From NCBI RefSeq assembly GCF_000276665.1, contig NW_004955427.1, positions 6,802,263 through 6,866,262 of the forward strand: a stretch of 64,000 bases of DNA, written 5' to 3'. Positions 1 through 12,159 of the stretch are shown here, piece by piece. The notes below the pieces were generated by a model. That model was given only the letters and a program-made list of their open reading frames with translations, searched no databases and was not told the origin of the DNA. The stretch is from Chinchilla lanigera (lineage: Eukaryota; Chordata; Mammalia; Rodentia; Chinchillidae). Position 1 is the first letter of the stretch. Each line of letters opens with the position of its first letter. The translations under genes were made by a program, and so were the position numbers.

Positions 1-109
1 TGCCAGGAAATTATAGATGACTAGAATATACTTCTTGCCTTACAGAGTCTGGCAGAAGAAACCTAGTTCTCTATAATTAACTTAAGAGTAATGTAATTCT
101 TGCTCTAAG

Positions 110-250
110 GGATCTTAGCAAAGATCCCATCCAATCCCCCCTTTTACAGTTAAGGAAACTAAGACCTACAAAGATTAAGAGACTATTAAAAAATCATTCC
201 TCCAACACACAAAGCCTGCATCTTCTAAATCTCAGGCTGCCTTTCTAACT
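110..250 (-). repeat. MIR-like fragment
   Basis: It contains the characteristic order of a reversed MIR: a C-rich then TTTTACAG-type box, AAGGAAACTAAGACC, a TTAAGAGACT box, then a diverged TCTAAATCTCAGGCTGCCTT. Heavily diverged. Confidence 0.4.
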
Positions 251-369
251 ATATCACAATTTAATTAGAATTATGCATATAATTAATGGACCCTTCTAAA
301 CTCATTTCCATTTTAATTTTATTACATTTGCAAATATACATGAACTTCAGGACCCATTTCTTAATTCAC

Positions 370-465
370 AAAAGTTTCTAGTCAGGCACTGTGTCAGTAG
401 AGGGGAATACGGAGAGAAATAAATCACAGACTTGCCCTCAAGGAGCTGCCTAGTCGGAAAGCCAG
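370..465 (-). repeat. L2 LINE 3' fragment
   Basis: It reads CAGGCACTGTGTCAG, then a purine-rich stretch, then GCCCTCAAGGAGCTGCCTAGTC, which is the reverse complement of the L2 3' end in the usual order. A second piece of the same type (CAATAAATATTTATTGAG followed by TATCTGCTATGCC) lies at 826-870. Confidence 0.5.
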
Positions 466-1481
466 TGGCTTAAGGAAGTATTACAGGGTGATTTAGGGCT
501 GCAAGGGAGGAGATTACAAAGTGCTGTAGGAGAAAAGTCGCATTTCACTCATATTCACAAGCGCTCCAATAAGAACATACCTAAAATTGCAAACAAAAAT
601 GTACCAGGCTAAGCAGTAAGCCCGCGGCAAGGCTGTGGATAAGCGGCACAGGAGACCTACATAAGCTCTGTAGGCTACACATTCAAAGCGCAGTGCACAA
701 CGCTGAGCTACTACGCACAGTTCATCGACTGGATTACTATTAAGCCCTATGATTTATGAGAGCTTCTGCCGAAAATGAATGACCTACACCAGCACTACGA
801 TTTCTAAGCAGGTCAAATTCAAATCCACTCAATAAATATTTATTGAGTATCTGCTATGCCCAAGGAACTGCAAAATCCAGGAAAATAAAAGGTGCTTTTC
901 CAAAAATAGTATATTAAGGAGAAAAATCAAGGTAACAAGGTTGAAGTTCAGATTCAAATGCCTTCGACCACTGCTAGGAATAGCTACGTGCTCCCTAGAA
1001 TGCAAGTTGGTCCCCACAGAGGAGCTGTCACAGAGAAATCAAGCTGCGGCCACGCTATACAACTGTGAACTTCTTAGGGCACTAATATACAACTCTTTTT
1101 TTTTTAACTAGTAGCCAAAACTGTACCAGAATTAGACTGAAAATTCCATTAGGGTCACTGACTCAAAGGGTTCTGAAGTCCTAAAGCGGATGGGGAAATC
1201 ATGAAGAGCAGCTTCTTCATTCTGACATGATAATATAGTACTAAAAGCAAAGCCAAGCATGTACGGCTACTGCTCAGAACCCTGATGCTCAGACTTCAGA
1301 ATCAGGAACTCTTCGTATCACAAGTGACTTTTGTACATAAATGTTACTCAAAAAATTTTAAGATGTTCTCTGTATACAAACTCTGCACTGTTTCAAATAC
1401 ATAAGAATGTATGTTTAACACATATATACTACACATGTATTTCAATAAATATATAACTATTCACACACATAGCCCGTAAGT

Positions 1482-1514
1482 ACACACTCACACACACACA
1501 CACACACACACACT
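1482..1514. repeat. (CA)n microsatellite
   Basis: About 16 CA units with one CT interruption near the left side. Confidence 0.95.
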
Positions 1515-1914
1515 CCACCATATCAAAGCAAAAGTATAGATATAAACACAGGATTTACTATTGCTATAAGAATTTTCAAAGCCATTAAAAATTCTTAGAA
1601 TAACCTTGCATTTAAAGAGATTTCTGGCTATGCCTTAAAATTTCCAGCCAAAAGGTACTAAAGAAGTATTGTATCAATTAACACCTTCCTTGCAAAAAAG
1701 GTTCAAGCCAGTTCCTGAAATAATATGCAAGAAATTTTACAATACAAAATGGAAATTTTAACATAAAGAATAGTGTCTATACTGTAAAAGACTTTCACTC
1801 CAAAACACACTTCATTTCATACACCATTCAGTTATATTAATCAAGGCACACACTCTCAAAATGAAACCTTTATTTTTACCATGTTATATCTCATGTAAGT
1901 ATTTTTCATTTCTT

Positions 1915-2008
1915 TGTAGTGCTGAGGAGCAAATCCAAGGTCTCATATTTGGGGAGTAAGGACTTAGGCAAGTACTCTACCCTAAGCTAAATCCCTAGCC
2001 CCCCAAAT
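1915..2008 (-). mobile_element. old ID-type SINE fragment
   Basis: The minus strand reads as the tRNA-derived body: GGGGCTAGGGATTTAGCTTAG, a GTAGAGTACTTGCC-like stretch, then a decayed B-box region. It is diverged, with no clear flanking duplication, so it is older than the copies near 27 and 28 kb. Confidence 0.6.
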
Positions 2009-2109
2009 ACCCCATTTTAAAAAAAGATAATGTGAAAAGCCTTCTCCTGCTATAAATGTTATCAAAGGTTTCTTGCTCCAGTTACATAAACATGTATCTT
2101 AATTATAAG

Positions 2110-2193
2110 GAAGCAGAGGCATGACTCAGTGGTAGAGAGTTTGCTAGCATACACAGGACCGTGGGTTTAATATCTTAGCACCATAAAAAAAAG
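2110..2193 (+). mobile_element. old ID-type SINE fragment
   Basis: ATGACTCAGTGGTAGAGAG (A-box region) is followed by TTTGCTAGCATACACAGGACC and GTGGGTTTAATATC (decayed B box), then an A-run. It lies about 100 bases from the previous copy and in opposite orientation. Confidence 0.6.
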
Positions 2194-3029
2194 TATGTCA
2201 CTATCATAAAAAGCATCTAAACATACTTTGGGTCCTCTCTACTTTAATTCAGCAACTCAATGAGTAGATAAAAACATAAAATGTCTAAAACATGTAGCAA
2301 AGTATAAAATAACACAACTCTTCTTTATAGTGTATGAACTGAGCCAAACAAAGTTAGAATGTGCAAGTTACCAATGTAATAGAATGAACCTGAGTTCAAT
2401 ATTAAACATGGTAGGATAAGGAGAAAACTACCAATTCCTTTCTGATTCTCACAGAAGCCTGACATAAGAAGCACTAGCAAACCAAGCAGTTATGATTAAA
2501 ATATCAGCCAGGTATTCAACTGTTCACTATCTTTCTTCCAAAGGAGAAGGCAACTTTCTTAGAGGTGGAATGCGTGCTTGTGTTCCTCTTGGTTTATCTT
2601 TCTCACTGCATAAAGCAGATGTGACAGAGGAAAAGAGACGGGGTGGAGACGAACAAAATAAAGACTTTTTATAAGAAATACACACATAGAATACCCCTGT
2701 CATTACTGAATAAACCTCCTTATAGATAACAGAGCTTGGAGAAGAATTTGATAGTATCAAATATAAGGGGGAAAGACCCTTTTTAAATGCTTACTTCCTG
2801 TGGAAAGAGAAAGATTCATACTCCACGGAGCTGTGTGCTTGACTCTTCACACCAGAAATGCAGGCAGAGGATCAAGCAAACTCAGGATCTGCTGCTGCCG
2901 GTTACCAACTTTACAACCCCGGGAGAAGTCCTCTTCTGGAAATGTGTGCCGTAGTCTAACTCTCAGAAGATGAACACTACGGGACTCTGCAACGCCAGAG
3001 CCGAGCCAGCAATCATTTCTGCTTTAATC

Positions 3030-3745
3030 AGTACACATCCACAGTATGCAATTCATTGTGAGGAATCGGTATGTACCTATAACACATCTCAGGTCTTCCC
3101 CCTCCTTTTTCGGTCAGCAGCAGATTCATGTATTTATAAGTTCTTGTAAAGTGAATTACCATACACACAAATTAACAGCCTAACATGTAAAATACTTCAG
3201 ACAATTATATTAAATTAAGGTACACTTATAAATACATTGTCTATGTTGGATTACAGTAATTTTTCCTCTGTCTTTGTTCCTATTCTCTGTCTCTTATTTG
3301 CATTTTATATATTTTCTCATAAAAGAGAAACCATGTAATAGCCAAGCTTGTATCTCTGATTTACTTCACTTAATTTATGGTCTCAAGGTACATCCATTTG
3401 CCTACAAATGACTCCAAGTTTACCCAACTTTATGGCACAGGAGCACTGCATTGTATACAAATAATCATTTTATTTATCTGCTGGGCATATAGGCTGTCTG
3501 CAAGACTGCGTCATTAGAAATCATGCTGCTGCTAACGTGGGTATGCATAAACCACTGCGGTGTGATGTCTTTACCTCTTTGGAGACTACACCTACAAGGG
3601 GAATACCTTGGTTAGAAAGAATTTCTTGTTTTAGTTTTTTCAGGAGTCTCTGTATTGATTTCCACAGTGGTTGTACCAGTTCACAGTCCTACCAACAATA
3701 AAGACGCGTGCCTCCCCCACGCACCCTGACCCCACAGCCTCCGCG
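3030..3745 (-). mobile_element. L1 3' end (3'UTR and ORF2 tail), antisense
   Basis: It matches, in the same order, the antisense L1 tails near 14.3 kb and 46.9 kb of this window. Shared boxes include AGAGAAACCATG, TTCACTTAATTTATGGTCTC, a 'caaatgactc' box, the GCATATAGGCTG box, and the ORF2 end (reverse complement of the conserved 'tgttggtaggactgtgaactggta'-like region near 3670-3700). Only the 3' end survives. ORF2 is cut off within its last roughly 150 bases. Confidence 0.85.
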
Positions 3746-4799
3746 GTATTTGTTACTGTATACTTATTTCCTCTATGTTGTACATTCCATCATAAAAAGG
3801 CAAAGGTCCCGCAGGTTCTACAAAGGTATAACAATAAAGAAAAGGGTACTGGCCACGTTGCTGGGGGAATCCTGACTTTTATAAGTTCTTCTAAGATAAA
3901 ATTCTTCATGCTTCCTGCAACCCTTTTTTTAAAAGTCTGGAATGTTCTGAGTAGGAAATAAGTCTAACCCCAGGCCAGCCATCCTGTCAGCTGACATGGA
4001 AAGCTCCTCCGAAGGCAAAAGGCTCTGAGGGAAAGATTTTGGGATAAAATATCCAATTCTTTTACAGGTAAACATTAAGAACTACCTTTTAAAACTGGTA
4101 TTAAAGACAATACGAGTGAGCTTAACAAATATTTAAATATTAACATGTTAAAAGCTATAAAATTTAGTTGTATATTATCAAAATGCATTTTTCACTGTAG
4201 GAACCATTTTAGCAACCTACAAATATATGTTTTAAAAACAAATCTTAAATATGCCAAAGCATAGTAGGATAAAAATAGCAGTGGCGGCATAATTAAAGTC
4301 CTGAGAATTATTTGAGATGATCTTAAAATAAAGGATGAGAACAGATTTCCATTTCAAATTTGTTACTTATTTCCTGACTTAACTGCTAGAAGACTGGTTG
4401 AAATATATATTGCTTATTCTATGAAATGCAATTTTAAAGCATAGTTTAATATTATAAATATTGTATCTTAATTTACTTCCTCACAATGTAACATGAAATG
4501 CATAAATTCCCTCAAATCTTCCTCGTACCTCCCCTTTCCACTCTTGTCTAAGTAGAAGTCACATATATCTACTTGTTCCTAGCTTGACTGTCCAACCGCG
4601 TAATCCTGAACGCCAGCTCTCCAGGGATTCCTTCTACATCTTACAACATTCTCTATCTGCAGCCCCGCGCATCCGTCCTGAAGCTCTTCTCCTGCGCGCG
4701 CACGGGCACACACACAAACACATACGACCCTGAGTTAATTCCAGTTCCCTGCAAATTCTCAAGCTACCAGAATTTTGCTCCTTTTCATCAGGTGTTACA

Positions 4800-4920
4800 A
4801 TTCTAGAACACTTTTTAAATACTCCACATACTCGCTTTATTTAATCTAGCCTCATCACAGCTGTGCAAGCATTCTGTAAGGATCAACAATGACCCCTAAT
4901 TATAAAACGGAATGAGTTCC
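4800..4920 (-). repeat. MIR-like fragment
   Basis: TTTAATCTAGCCTCATCACAG, then a short spacer and AATGACCCCTAATTATAAAACGG, follow the order of reversed MIR (ATTTAATCCTCACAAC ... ATTATCCCCATTTTACAG). Diverged. Confidence 0.4.
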
Positions 4921-7394
4921 TAGATGTTTGGCTTGTATGGTTTTCTCTACTTAGGTTGTTAGAACTTGAATCTTCTCTTCTTAAAGAAGCCATACCTAAG
5001 AAATCAATGTATTGCAGTTCTTTTTCTACCTCTTCCATCTTTATTCTTCATAAGATTCTCTTTCTTCTGTTGTCATCTAATTATAGCCCCTATGCTCTAA
5101 AAAAAATTTGATTCTCTAAGTTTGGCTCTCTTCTGCTCTGTGCCAGAAATTTCTTCAGTTTTACAGATTGCAATGCTAGCCTCTGAACACATCAACCGAA
5201 CACTGCACACTTCTCCAGGTAACTGCTCTGTAAAACTGCACACTCAATTTTCTGACTTCAAAATGTATTTTACCTTGGGAGATCAGACTCAGCATGGTCA
5301 AAAACAAACTGAGGCACCAAGCCCCAAGCTTCCTCTCTTCCTTCCTCTGCTCTGTATCACATTAAGGGCATCACTGCCTTCAGAGTCAACTGGGCTGAAA
5401 ACCTCAAGAGTCACTTTCACTTCACCTTCCCTTTCATTCTGAGGGCGAAGGCTCACAAGGGCCTGCAGTTTTACCTCCAGAACGCCTTCCACCTGTAAGC
5501 CACCGTTTACTATCGCCACTGCCAATTCTCTAGGCCAACTGTGTTATCTCTTGCTCAGATTGCTGCAGTTCTTCTTGACTGTTACGCCTTCTTTCAGTTT
5601 CTTTCCCTTACTCCAACCTTCAAAGTCAAACAAGTAGTATACCAAGAGAAACTGCTTTTCCCTCTCCCTTCTTCTATCAGCGGTTGCCTGGCTACCGAAT
5701 AAGTTAGGTCCAAGTTCTTTGACGAAGCACTCAGAACCTCCGAGCCTCTCATGTACGTTCTCTCTCTACAATCCCTCCTCATTTCCTCAGGGTGACGCGC
5801 CCTCCATCTCATTGTACTCCAAACCATCCTTTAAGAACACCTGAGCAGGACCCTCTCTGTGATTTGTTCTGCACTAATTCTCACAGGGCACCATCACCCC
5901 TACCACACACCACGGCGCAGCACTTTATTAACACAACATCACACTCAGCTGTGTGGCACCGTTTTTCTTTATACCAACAATACAGACAAAAACAAAACAA
6001 TAAAAGTGACACAGGGTTTCAGAACAAAATGGTAGGAATTAACAGTGGTTGTTATATTACATATTATTACCTTCAACGAAGCTGCTCAAGTTGGCATGCT
6101 TATTTAAAAATGCCTGTCTTCCTGTATTTGGGATCTGACAAATGAATAAGGAGGTCCACAGACAGTACATAAAGCAACTTGTGAAAAAAAGAAATGCTCA
6201 AAATATAAACAATAAAACTTTTGTAAAAGTTAAAAGATTACTAATTGAAGGTTTCAGTGTATACATAATTTTTATCACAGAGATAAAGGAAAATAAATCT
6301 TAGTAGGATACCTTTAAATCATTTATTTAAATAAAGCTTTTTCTAAGAAATTATAAGTAGCAAACTTTGGGATCCCTGCATGGTCTCAGAATAAATTCAA
6401 AATTTATCTCAGTAGTAAGCAAAGTTGTCTAACACTTAATGAGCACTGGTACTATCCCCCATCCAAGCCTACCAGGGCCCAGAATTCTGCTCAGCTACAA
6501 TTTTAATGAGGGAAAGGAAATGTAAGAAGAGTAATAACTAAGATAAATAATGCTGCCTGTTTCAAAGCCCTAGGAAGGTAAGATGCTCAAAACCAACCAA
6601 CACACAAATAATTGGCATTCAAAACCCAAGTTTTACCCCATAGGGACTATTTTTCAGGGGTCTGAGGAAATCATTTTAAAATTCACTCATCATTTTAATG
6701 TGATCTAAGCATCTCTGATTGACACATTCTAAAATGCATTATGATCACAGTGGAATTATAGAAAATAAATTATATTTCATACTTGACAAATGTACTAATG
6801 GTAAAAGGCAGGAAAAGGCTATTTGGCACCACCATTTTTAAATGCTTTTAAAACTCTCTCAGTAATGTAATTTCAAATAAATGACAAGGACAACAAGAAA
6901 AAAACTTGGGCAGGTACTCAATCTGCTTTGCTCTTTAGCATGAATTAATTATTTTCTAATTTCCCGAGAAATACACAAGTTGGGTACATTTAGCACGTAA
7001 AAGATGGAAAGTTTTTTTGTTTTTTGGTTTTTTTTCCTATTTTCTATCACCTGGCTAAGACTCTTGTGAAAACCACACTCAGGAACCTCATATTAATAAA
7101 TTATGACTTCAACCATACTGGTTACCAATCATTTCCTTACCCTCACCTCAGCATTTCCAACACGAGGATAATGACGCTGACCCTATAAGGCGATGTCCGA
7201 CAGAACCAAGGCAGAAAACGGAAGAGTGGCCAGGAAAACAAGCTGGCTCTTCCCTCCTCCCACTACAGCTCGCATTGAATCTGCGTTACAGCTCTTTCCA
7301 TAGCACATAGCGGTATTACCTGACAGCGTCCTCCGGTTCCTCTGCAGGTCAAGGGCACAACCTCGTCTCGGCTAGCTTTGTATCCTAGAAACTG

Positions 7395-7445
7395 GCACTG
7401 AGCAGGAACACACTAGGGTCTCAATAAACGCCTGCTGAGTGTTTA
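7395..7445 (+). repeat. short L2 3' tail
   Basis: GGGTCTCAATAAACGCCTGC followed by TGAGTGTTTAAG resembles the L2 terminal GTGCTCAATAAATGTTTGTTGAATG. Short and of limited weight. Confidence 0.3.
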
Positions 7446-10400
7446 AGAACCTGTTTCTGTATTACCTCTGGAACAAACTTCACAGCTCACGCTGGGTGCA
7501 TGTGAATCTAGAAGTGGATGTGCGAGCAGCAGTTCCAGCACTTTACGAAAGAGGCATCCAGCGATGGGATGCCTTGGGTCAGGCTCCTGTTCTTTTCTGA
7601 GCCGCTGCACATGCTAACTCTGTGGTACTAATGTTGTTACAAATCAGTCTACATTTCACAAGGAACTCCACAGAGAAGCTGCTCTCCTACTCTTAGTGAC
7701 CTTGGACAGAAAGTCTGCCCTGTGAAAACAGAACAATTACTTCAAACAGGAATCTCAGCTCATCACTTTAAATATTACATGACAAGTGGTGACACTACAC
7801 ACTTACTGGACATTTCCTTTACAGTCTAAAACTGTTCCACTGTCTGTTATAAAGTAAGTTACTCTGTAGTTATAGCTCGAGATTTGCTCTCGGAAAGAGG
7901 CTTCCTAAAGAAAAGAAAAATTTAACTACACACTTAAACCTGCCTTGTCCTGAAGAGTCAGTTAGAACCTGAAAATTGCCATGTTCCATTATTTGCAAGC
8001 TAAACTCACGCTATGTCAGTTAGTTACAAAAAATATAGTTAGGTAATGTGTCAAGGGATTCAGTTTGGGACTAATAATGAAGTTCCTGATGTAATCATCA
8101 GAACAGTATTGCTGTTATGAACACTTCCTTCGCCACAGGCAAATAAGAAAAGATAAACACACGTTGGGGCTGCTTCTGCGTTAAACACGTCAATAAATTA
8201 TATCGCCAAATACTACCACGAGGGCCTTTCTAGTTCCATGTGATAGAAAAATAAACATACTGAACTCTGTCATAATAATTTATGTCACCTTTTTCCACAA
8301 ACCCCCCTAATGTATTCCCCATTTTCATCTCTGACAAATAATGAAGACAGAGAGAGAAACTCAAGTAATTAATGTCCCTTTGCCAGCCCCAGACCCATAT
8401 CCACTAAGTAGAGGCTTTGGACAATAGACTTCCTTGTGAGTCAGGCTCAGCTGTGGAAGCTAAACCTAAACCGACTAAAGGGTTAATAAAGTAAGTAATG
8501 ACATCTATCAAATGGCCATCCATGTTACCATAACTCAGGCTCAAATAGGTAACAGGATAAAACTTAGGCGCAACACCAGGTAAAGACCAAAGTTAGGCAC
8601 ACCATTTTTACTGTTTCAGTAATGATTTCACAGTAACCACAGTACACCATTTCCTTATATTAATCTTTTTTAATTTGATGTTCGAACCCCTAATCACAAA
8701 TATACAAAGTCTGACTGCTCAAAAAATGGGTGTGGATACAGAGGAACAGCTCCTCTGTATCATCTAACCCATCTGTTGACCACTTATGTAACAGATAAAT
8801 TAGAATAAACCTTCAATTCCTTCTCTCACCCCCAAGCAATGATTTAGGCAAGGAGGATGACCTCCAGATACACACATGGAAGAAAAATAAGCACACCTTA
8901 GAAAAATAAGTACAGCTTGTATTGTGCCTATCAAATATATACAACTTTTGCCAACAGCATACTCCTCATTCTTAAGTACGGAAAACTAAAACCAAACCCT
9001 GACCCAAAGCAGCCCGTTGCAATGTTCTGACACCATGACATCATTCTGTCTGGAGCACTTTAATATGACAATTTGAATAAAAATTGGCAGAAGCTTAAAT
9101 AGGTCACACTGAATCCCCAAAGTCAGGATATATATCTGGCAGAAATATTCTGGCTCTGCATTTAACACCAGTGGCTACAGAATAACAGGCCCATCACTCA
9201 CCTATCTTATCTGTACTTTCCCTGAGGATAAAAGAAAACAAAGTAGACCTTGTCACCTTCCTGTATTACCAATACTATGGACAGTGGCTTTTTTGTAGCC
9301 TACATTTGCACACGGTAACCAAAGCAAAGGTGAATGCCACCGTGCAATACAGAGGAAGCTCTGGCATAGCCCTATGATGGAGTGCTTTGCTCTTTTTTTC
9401 CCCATTCCCCTCCCATCCCTTCTGTCCCTCTTCCCTGCTATTTGCAAAAGCTTTGTTTCAATGGAGTATTTTTGAAGCTTCCACTTCTGCAGGTAGAAAG
9501 ACATCAAAAGTCCTACCTCGATTAAACATATAAGGAGCCCCAAATATTTATGAAATAAACCCATCAGGGTTAACCAACAAATACAGGACAGTGCTCCTCC
9601 TTCAGAAGCAAAAACTGCTCATTTTTGCAAAGCAGCAAGCTACATGTTAATCGCACTTATTTCATAATCCTACTTAGTACTGACAGCTAGTTTTACAGTA
9701 GATCGTTGTAAGATCGTTGGGCTGCCTTTCTAACTGGACTTCTCTGAGAACTGATATCCAGTTTGATTTCTCCCTGTGAAATTACAGTTCATCTCAAAGG
9801 CAACAAGCAGAAACCGCAGAAGTTTCTGATCCTCTCGGCTCCCCCACCCCCAACATAAATTTTCCTTTCACAATAAACAGTACGCAATTGACAAGGTTTC
9901 CTGTTTCAAAATGGAATAGTACATAAAAGGACCTGTACCTATACCATTAACAATAACAAAGTTTCTTAATGAACACGAAGGCTCCAATATGAAAATGGAA
10001 ACTCAAACGCTGCTTCCTCCCTTGACTGATTTGGTGCTTTCCTCAGTAAATAGAGCGTTACACATGTGACTGCTAGAAGGGCTCTCTCAGAGACTTTTCT
10101 TAAATTATTTTTTGTATCCTCTGTTGTCATCTTACAGCAACACAACCTCACATAAGAGTGAACAAACACCTCTAACCCATACAATGGCCATACACCCACC
10201 AAAAGCGGCCAATGGTAAAAACTTTGCATATCTGAGTCATACAGAGGAACTCTGAACCTTAAGAGCATGATAAAAGGTTAAACAAAAAACAAGCCCTTGT
10301 TGTGAAGTCAACTTTTCAAAGCACAGAAGAAAAACAGTAATAAAATCAAAAGACTGTCACCATACCAATAATTACGAATTAAGAGCACGTCTAAATAAAC

Positions 10401-10455
10401 CCGGAGGAACCACAGCGGGGTGAACAGGGCCTTGCACTGGCGCAGTCAGACTCAC

Positions 10456-10620
10456 CACTTTGTCCATAAGTTTCCAAGTTTTCTCCACAGTTTTGCGATC
10501 AGCTGCAGCTTGTTTGGGGGGGCCAACGGCATCCTGAATAGCATCAATGATACCCAAGATTCGACCCTTTCTGGGGTTTCCTCGACCACCAGGGTTTCTG
10601 CCATTCATAGAATTTGCCAT
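10456..10620 (-). CDS. CBLB: CBL-B E3 ubiquitin ligase, first coding exon
   Basis: CBL-B is a cytoplasmic RING-type E3 ubiquitin ligase. It restrains T-cell and B-cell receptor and growth-factor-receptor signalling by ubiquitinating activated tyrosine kinases and adaptors. This exon holds 55 codons starting [10 protein letters not shown], then a basic GRGNPRKGR stretch, the [15 protein letters not shown] segment, and [13 protein letters not shown]. That last part is the start of the first helix of the four-helix bundle in the tyrosine-kinase-binding domain. The reading frame ends in phase 0 at a good 5' splice site (GTG|GTGAGT; intron from 10455), so the remaining residues (about 980 aa full length is usual) lie outside the window to the left. 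The start is set by the known family N-terminus. The frame stays open upstream to 10728, but that stretch crosses an acceptor and is not coding. The context is -3 C, +4 G. The glycine run reads GGRGN, one Gly shorter than the human protein as I remember it (GGRGGN), and human DRRTV is DRKTV here. Confidence 0.96.
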
Positions 10621-10670
10621 CTGGATTGTTAGAGCTTTGAAAGGTAAATCAAACACAAGAGAAAAGTTAG
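10621..10670 (-). promoter_or_regulatory. CBLB: 3' splice site and 5'UTR start of the CBLB coding exon
   Basis: Read on the minus strand, a consensus branch-point CTAAC (10670-10666) is followed by a pyrimidine-rich tract and CAAAG, with the AG at 10636-10635. The exon would therefore begin at 10634 and carry 14 untranslated bases before the ATG at 10620. A second possible AG lies directly before the ATG (10622-10621), but it is less well placed. The strong acceptor means at least one untranslated exon lies upstream, in the CpG island. Confidence 0.75.
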
Positions 10671-10876
10671 CCGGGTAGGAGAACATCTCCCCCACAGCAA
10701 GCAGCACAAGGTAACTCGTGCCCACCACAAAACTCAGAGTCCCAGAGTGAACCTTTCAGCCACCGGGAAATCGCACTCTCCAAACTCACACGAAGTAGGT
10801 TCGGAGCAGCGCTGGTCGATCTGGGTCTACGACCCTAAGGGTTAAGGGTTGTCCCTCCCGCGGTCCAAACGCGCCA

Positions 10877-10883
10877 ACTCACA
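10877..10883 (-). promoter_or_regulatory. CBLB: candidate 5' splice site of CBLB untranslated exon 1
   Basis: On the minus strand a GTGAGT hexamer occupies 10882-10877. If exon 1 ends at 10883, the first intron would be only about 250 bases, ending at the acceptor at 10635. The exonic side (GGT) is not ideal, so a donor further right, or inside the assembly gap, is also possible. Confidence 0.35.
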
Positions 10884-11194
10884 CCAACCAACTACTGCTG
10901 CCCCGGGCTCCGTCCGCTGGAGAAGCGCACAACGCTCCGCTCCCCGCGGTGCACCCGCCGCCCCCCAACGCCTCCGGGAGCCTCGCCCCGGCGGAGCCGG
11001 CCAGCGACCCCACAAACACGAGCGCCGCACGCCAGCAGGAGGGACGCGTCAGTCCGCAAGGCGTGGGACGCCGAGGTCCTCCACGGGCCACCGGGCGGGA
11101 CCACAGCGCGCCCCGGGGGCGGCGGGGGCAGGCGGGGCTGCAGGGCACGCCAAGCTTGGTCTCGGGACGGCTCTGCCCCGCGGGATCGCGGCCG

Positions 11195-11609
11195 NNNNNN
11201 NNNNNNNNNNNNNNNNNNNNNNNNNNNNNNNNNNNNNNNNNNNNNNNNNNNNNNNNNNNNNNNNNNNNNNNNNNNNNNNNNNNNNNNNNNNNNNNNNNNN
11301 NNNNNNNNNNNNNNNNNNNNNNNNNNNNNNNNNNNNNNNNNNNNNNNNNNNNNNNNNNNNNNNNNNNNNNNNNNNNNNNNNNNNNNNNNNNNNNNNNNNN
11401 NNNNNNNNNNNNNNNNNNNNNNNNNNNNNNNNNNNNNNNNNNNNNNNNNNNNNNNNNNNNNNNNNNNNNNNNNNNNNNNNNNNNNNNNNNNNNNNNNNNN
11501 NNNNNNNNNNNNNNNNNNNNNNNNNNNNNNNNNNNNNNNNNNNNNNNNNNNNNNNNNNNNNNNNNNNNNNNNNNNNNNNNNNNNNNNNNNNNNNNNNNNN
11601 NNNNNNNNN
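11195..11609. other. assembly gap (415 N)
   Basis: An unbroken run of N lies in the middle of the CpG island. Both edges are extremely CG-rich, so this is probably a sequencing drop-out through GC-rich promoter sequence. The true length is unknown. Any reading frame crossing it is an artefact. Confidence 0.99.
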
Positions 11610-12159
11610 CCGCCCGACCAATCCCGCGCGCCCGCGCGCTGCCCGACAGCGAGCGCAGCCAATGGGCGAGAGTCGCCCGTCCTCTCTACCAGCGGTCCAC
11701 GTCCTCTACAGTACACAATGGCCCCAAAGGAAGGCCCGCGCGTCTCAGCTCCCAACGGCAGAGGAGCTCGGAGAGAGACGGACCTGCACCGCGTGGGAGC
11801 CAGAGTGCAAAAGGGAAGGGAAAGGGGAGCGGGGCAGCCAGGCCGTAGGGAGCTAACCAATGAGGGGCGGGCAGGTGGGCGGGACCGCAGGGAGCCGGAG
11901 CCAGCTGGGCTCGGGGCGGGACTTCCTGCGCCGCGCGCCGTCCCCGGCTTTGTTTCATAGCAACGGAGTAGGGGCGGGGCGGGGCGGGCGGACGGACGGG
12001 AGCCTCTGCCGGGGCGCGTCCCCGGCTGCAGAAATTGGGCTCCCTGGGGCTGCCGAGCTCCCCGGCCCAGGGCGGCAGCCAGGCAGGTCCGGAGCAGCTT
12101 CTAGCTGCCGGGCACAGAAAAGAGCACCAGCCCCCAAACCTCGGAAACGGAGTGTCAAC

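Larger units (their letters stand above)
1..10455 (-). other. CBLB: CBLB intron after the first coding exon (5' part)
   Basis: This stretch begins at the donor at 10455 and runs out of the window. Apart from the repeats listed separately (MIR and L2 pieces, a CA microsatellite, two old ID SINE fragments, an L1 3' end) it is AT-rich unique-looking sequence. I did not recognise the next CBLB exon, which should encode the rest of the four-helix bundle. Reading frames here are short and composition-driven. At 5130-5900 a CT-rich block could be a worn L2 remnant, but I cannot show it. Confidence 0.85.

Noticed and set aside
10621..10728. Upstream in-frame extension of the CBLB frame (36 extra codons)
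   Set aside because: It crosses a branch point, pyrimidine tract and acceptor, and the family N-terminus is MANSMNGRN, so it is intronic/5'UTR.
10849..11860. Long reading frames (up to 335 codons) on both strands of the CpG island
   Set aside because: They run through 415 N bases and exist only because GC-rich sequence has few stop codons. There is no protein similarity.
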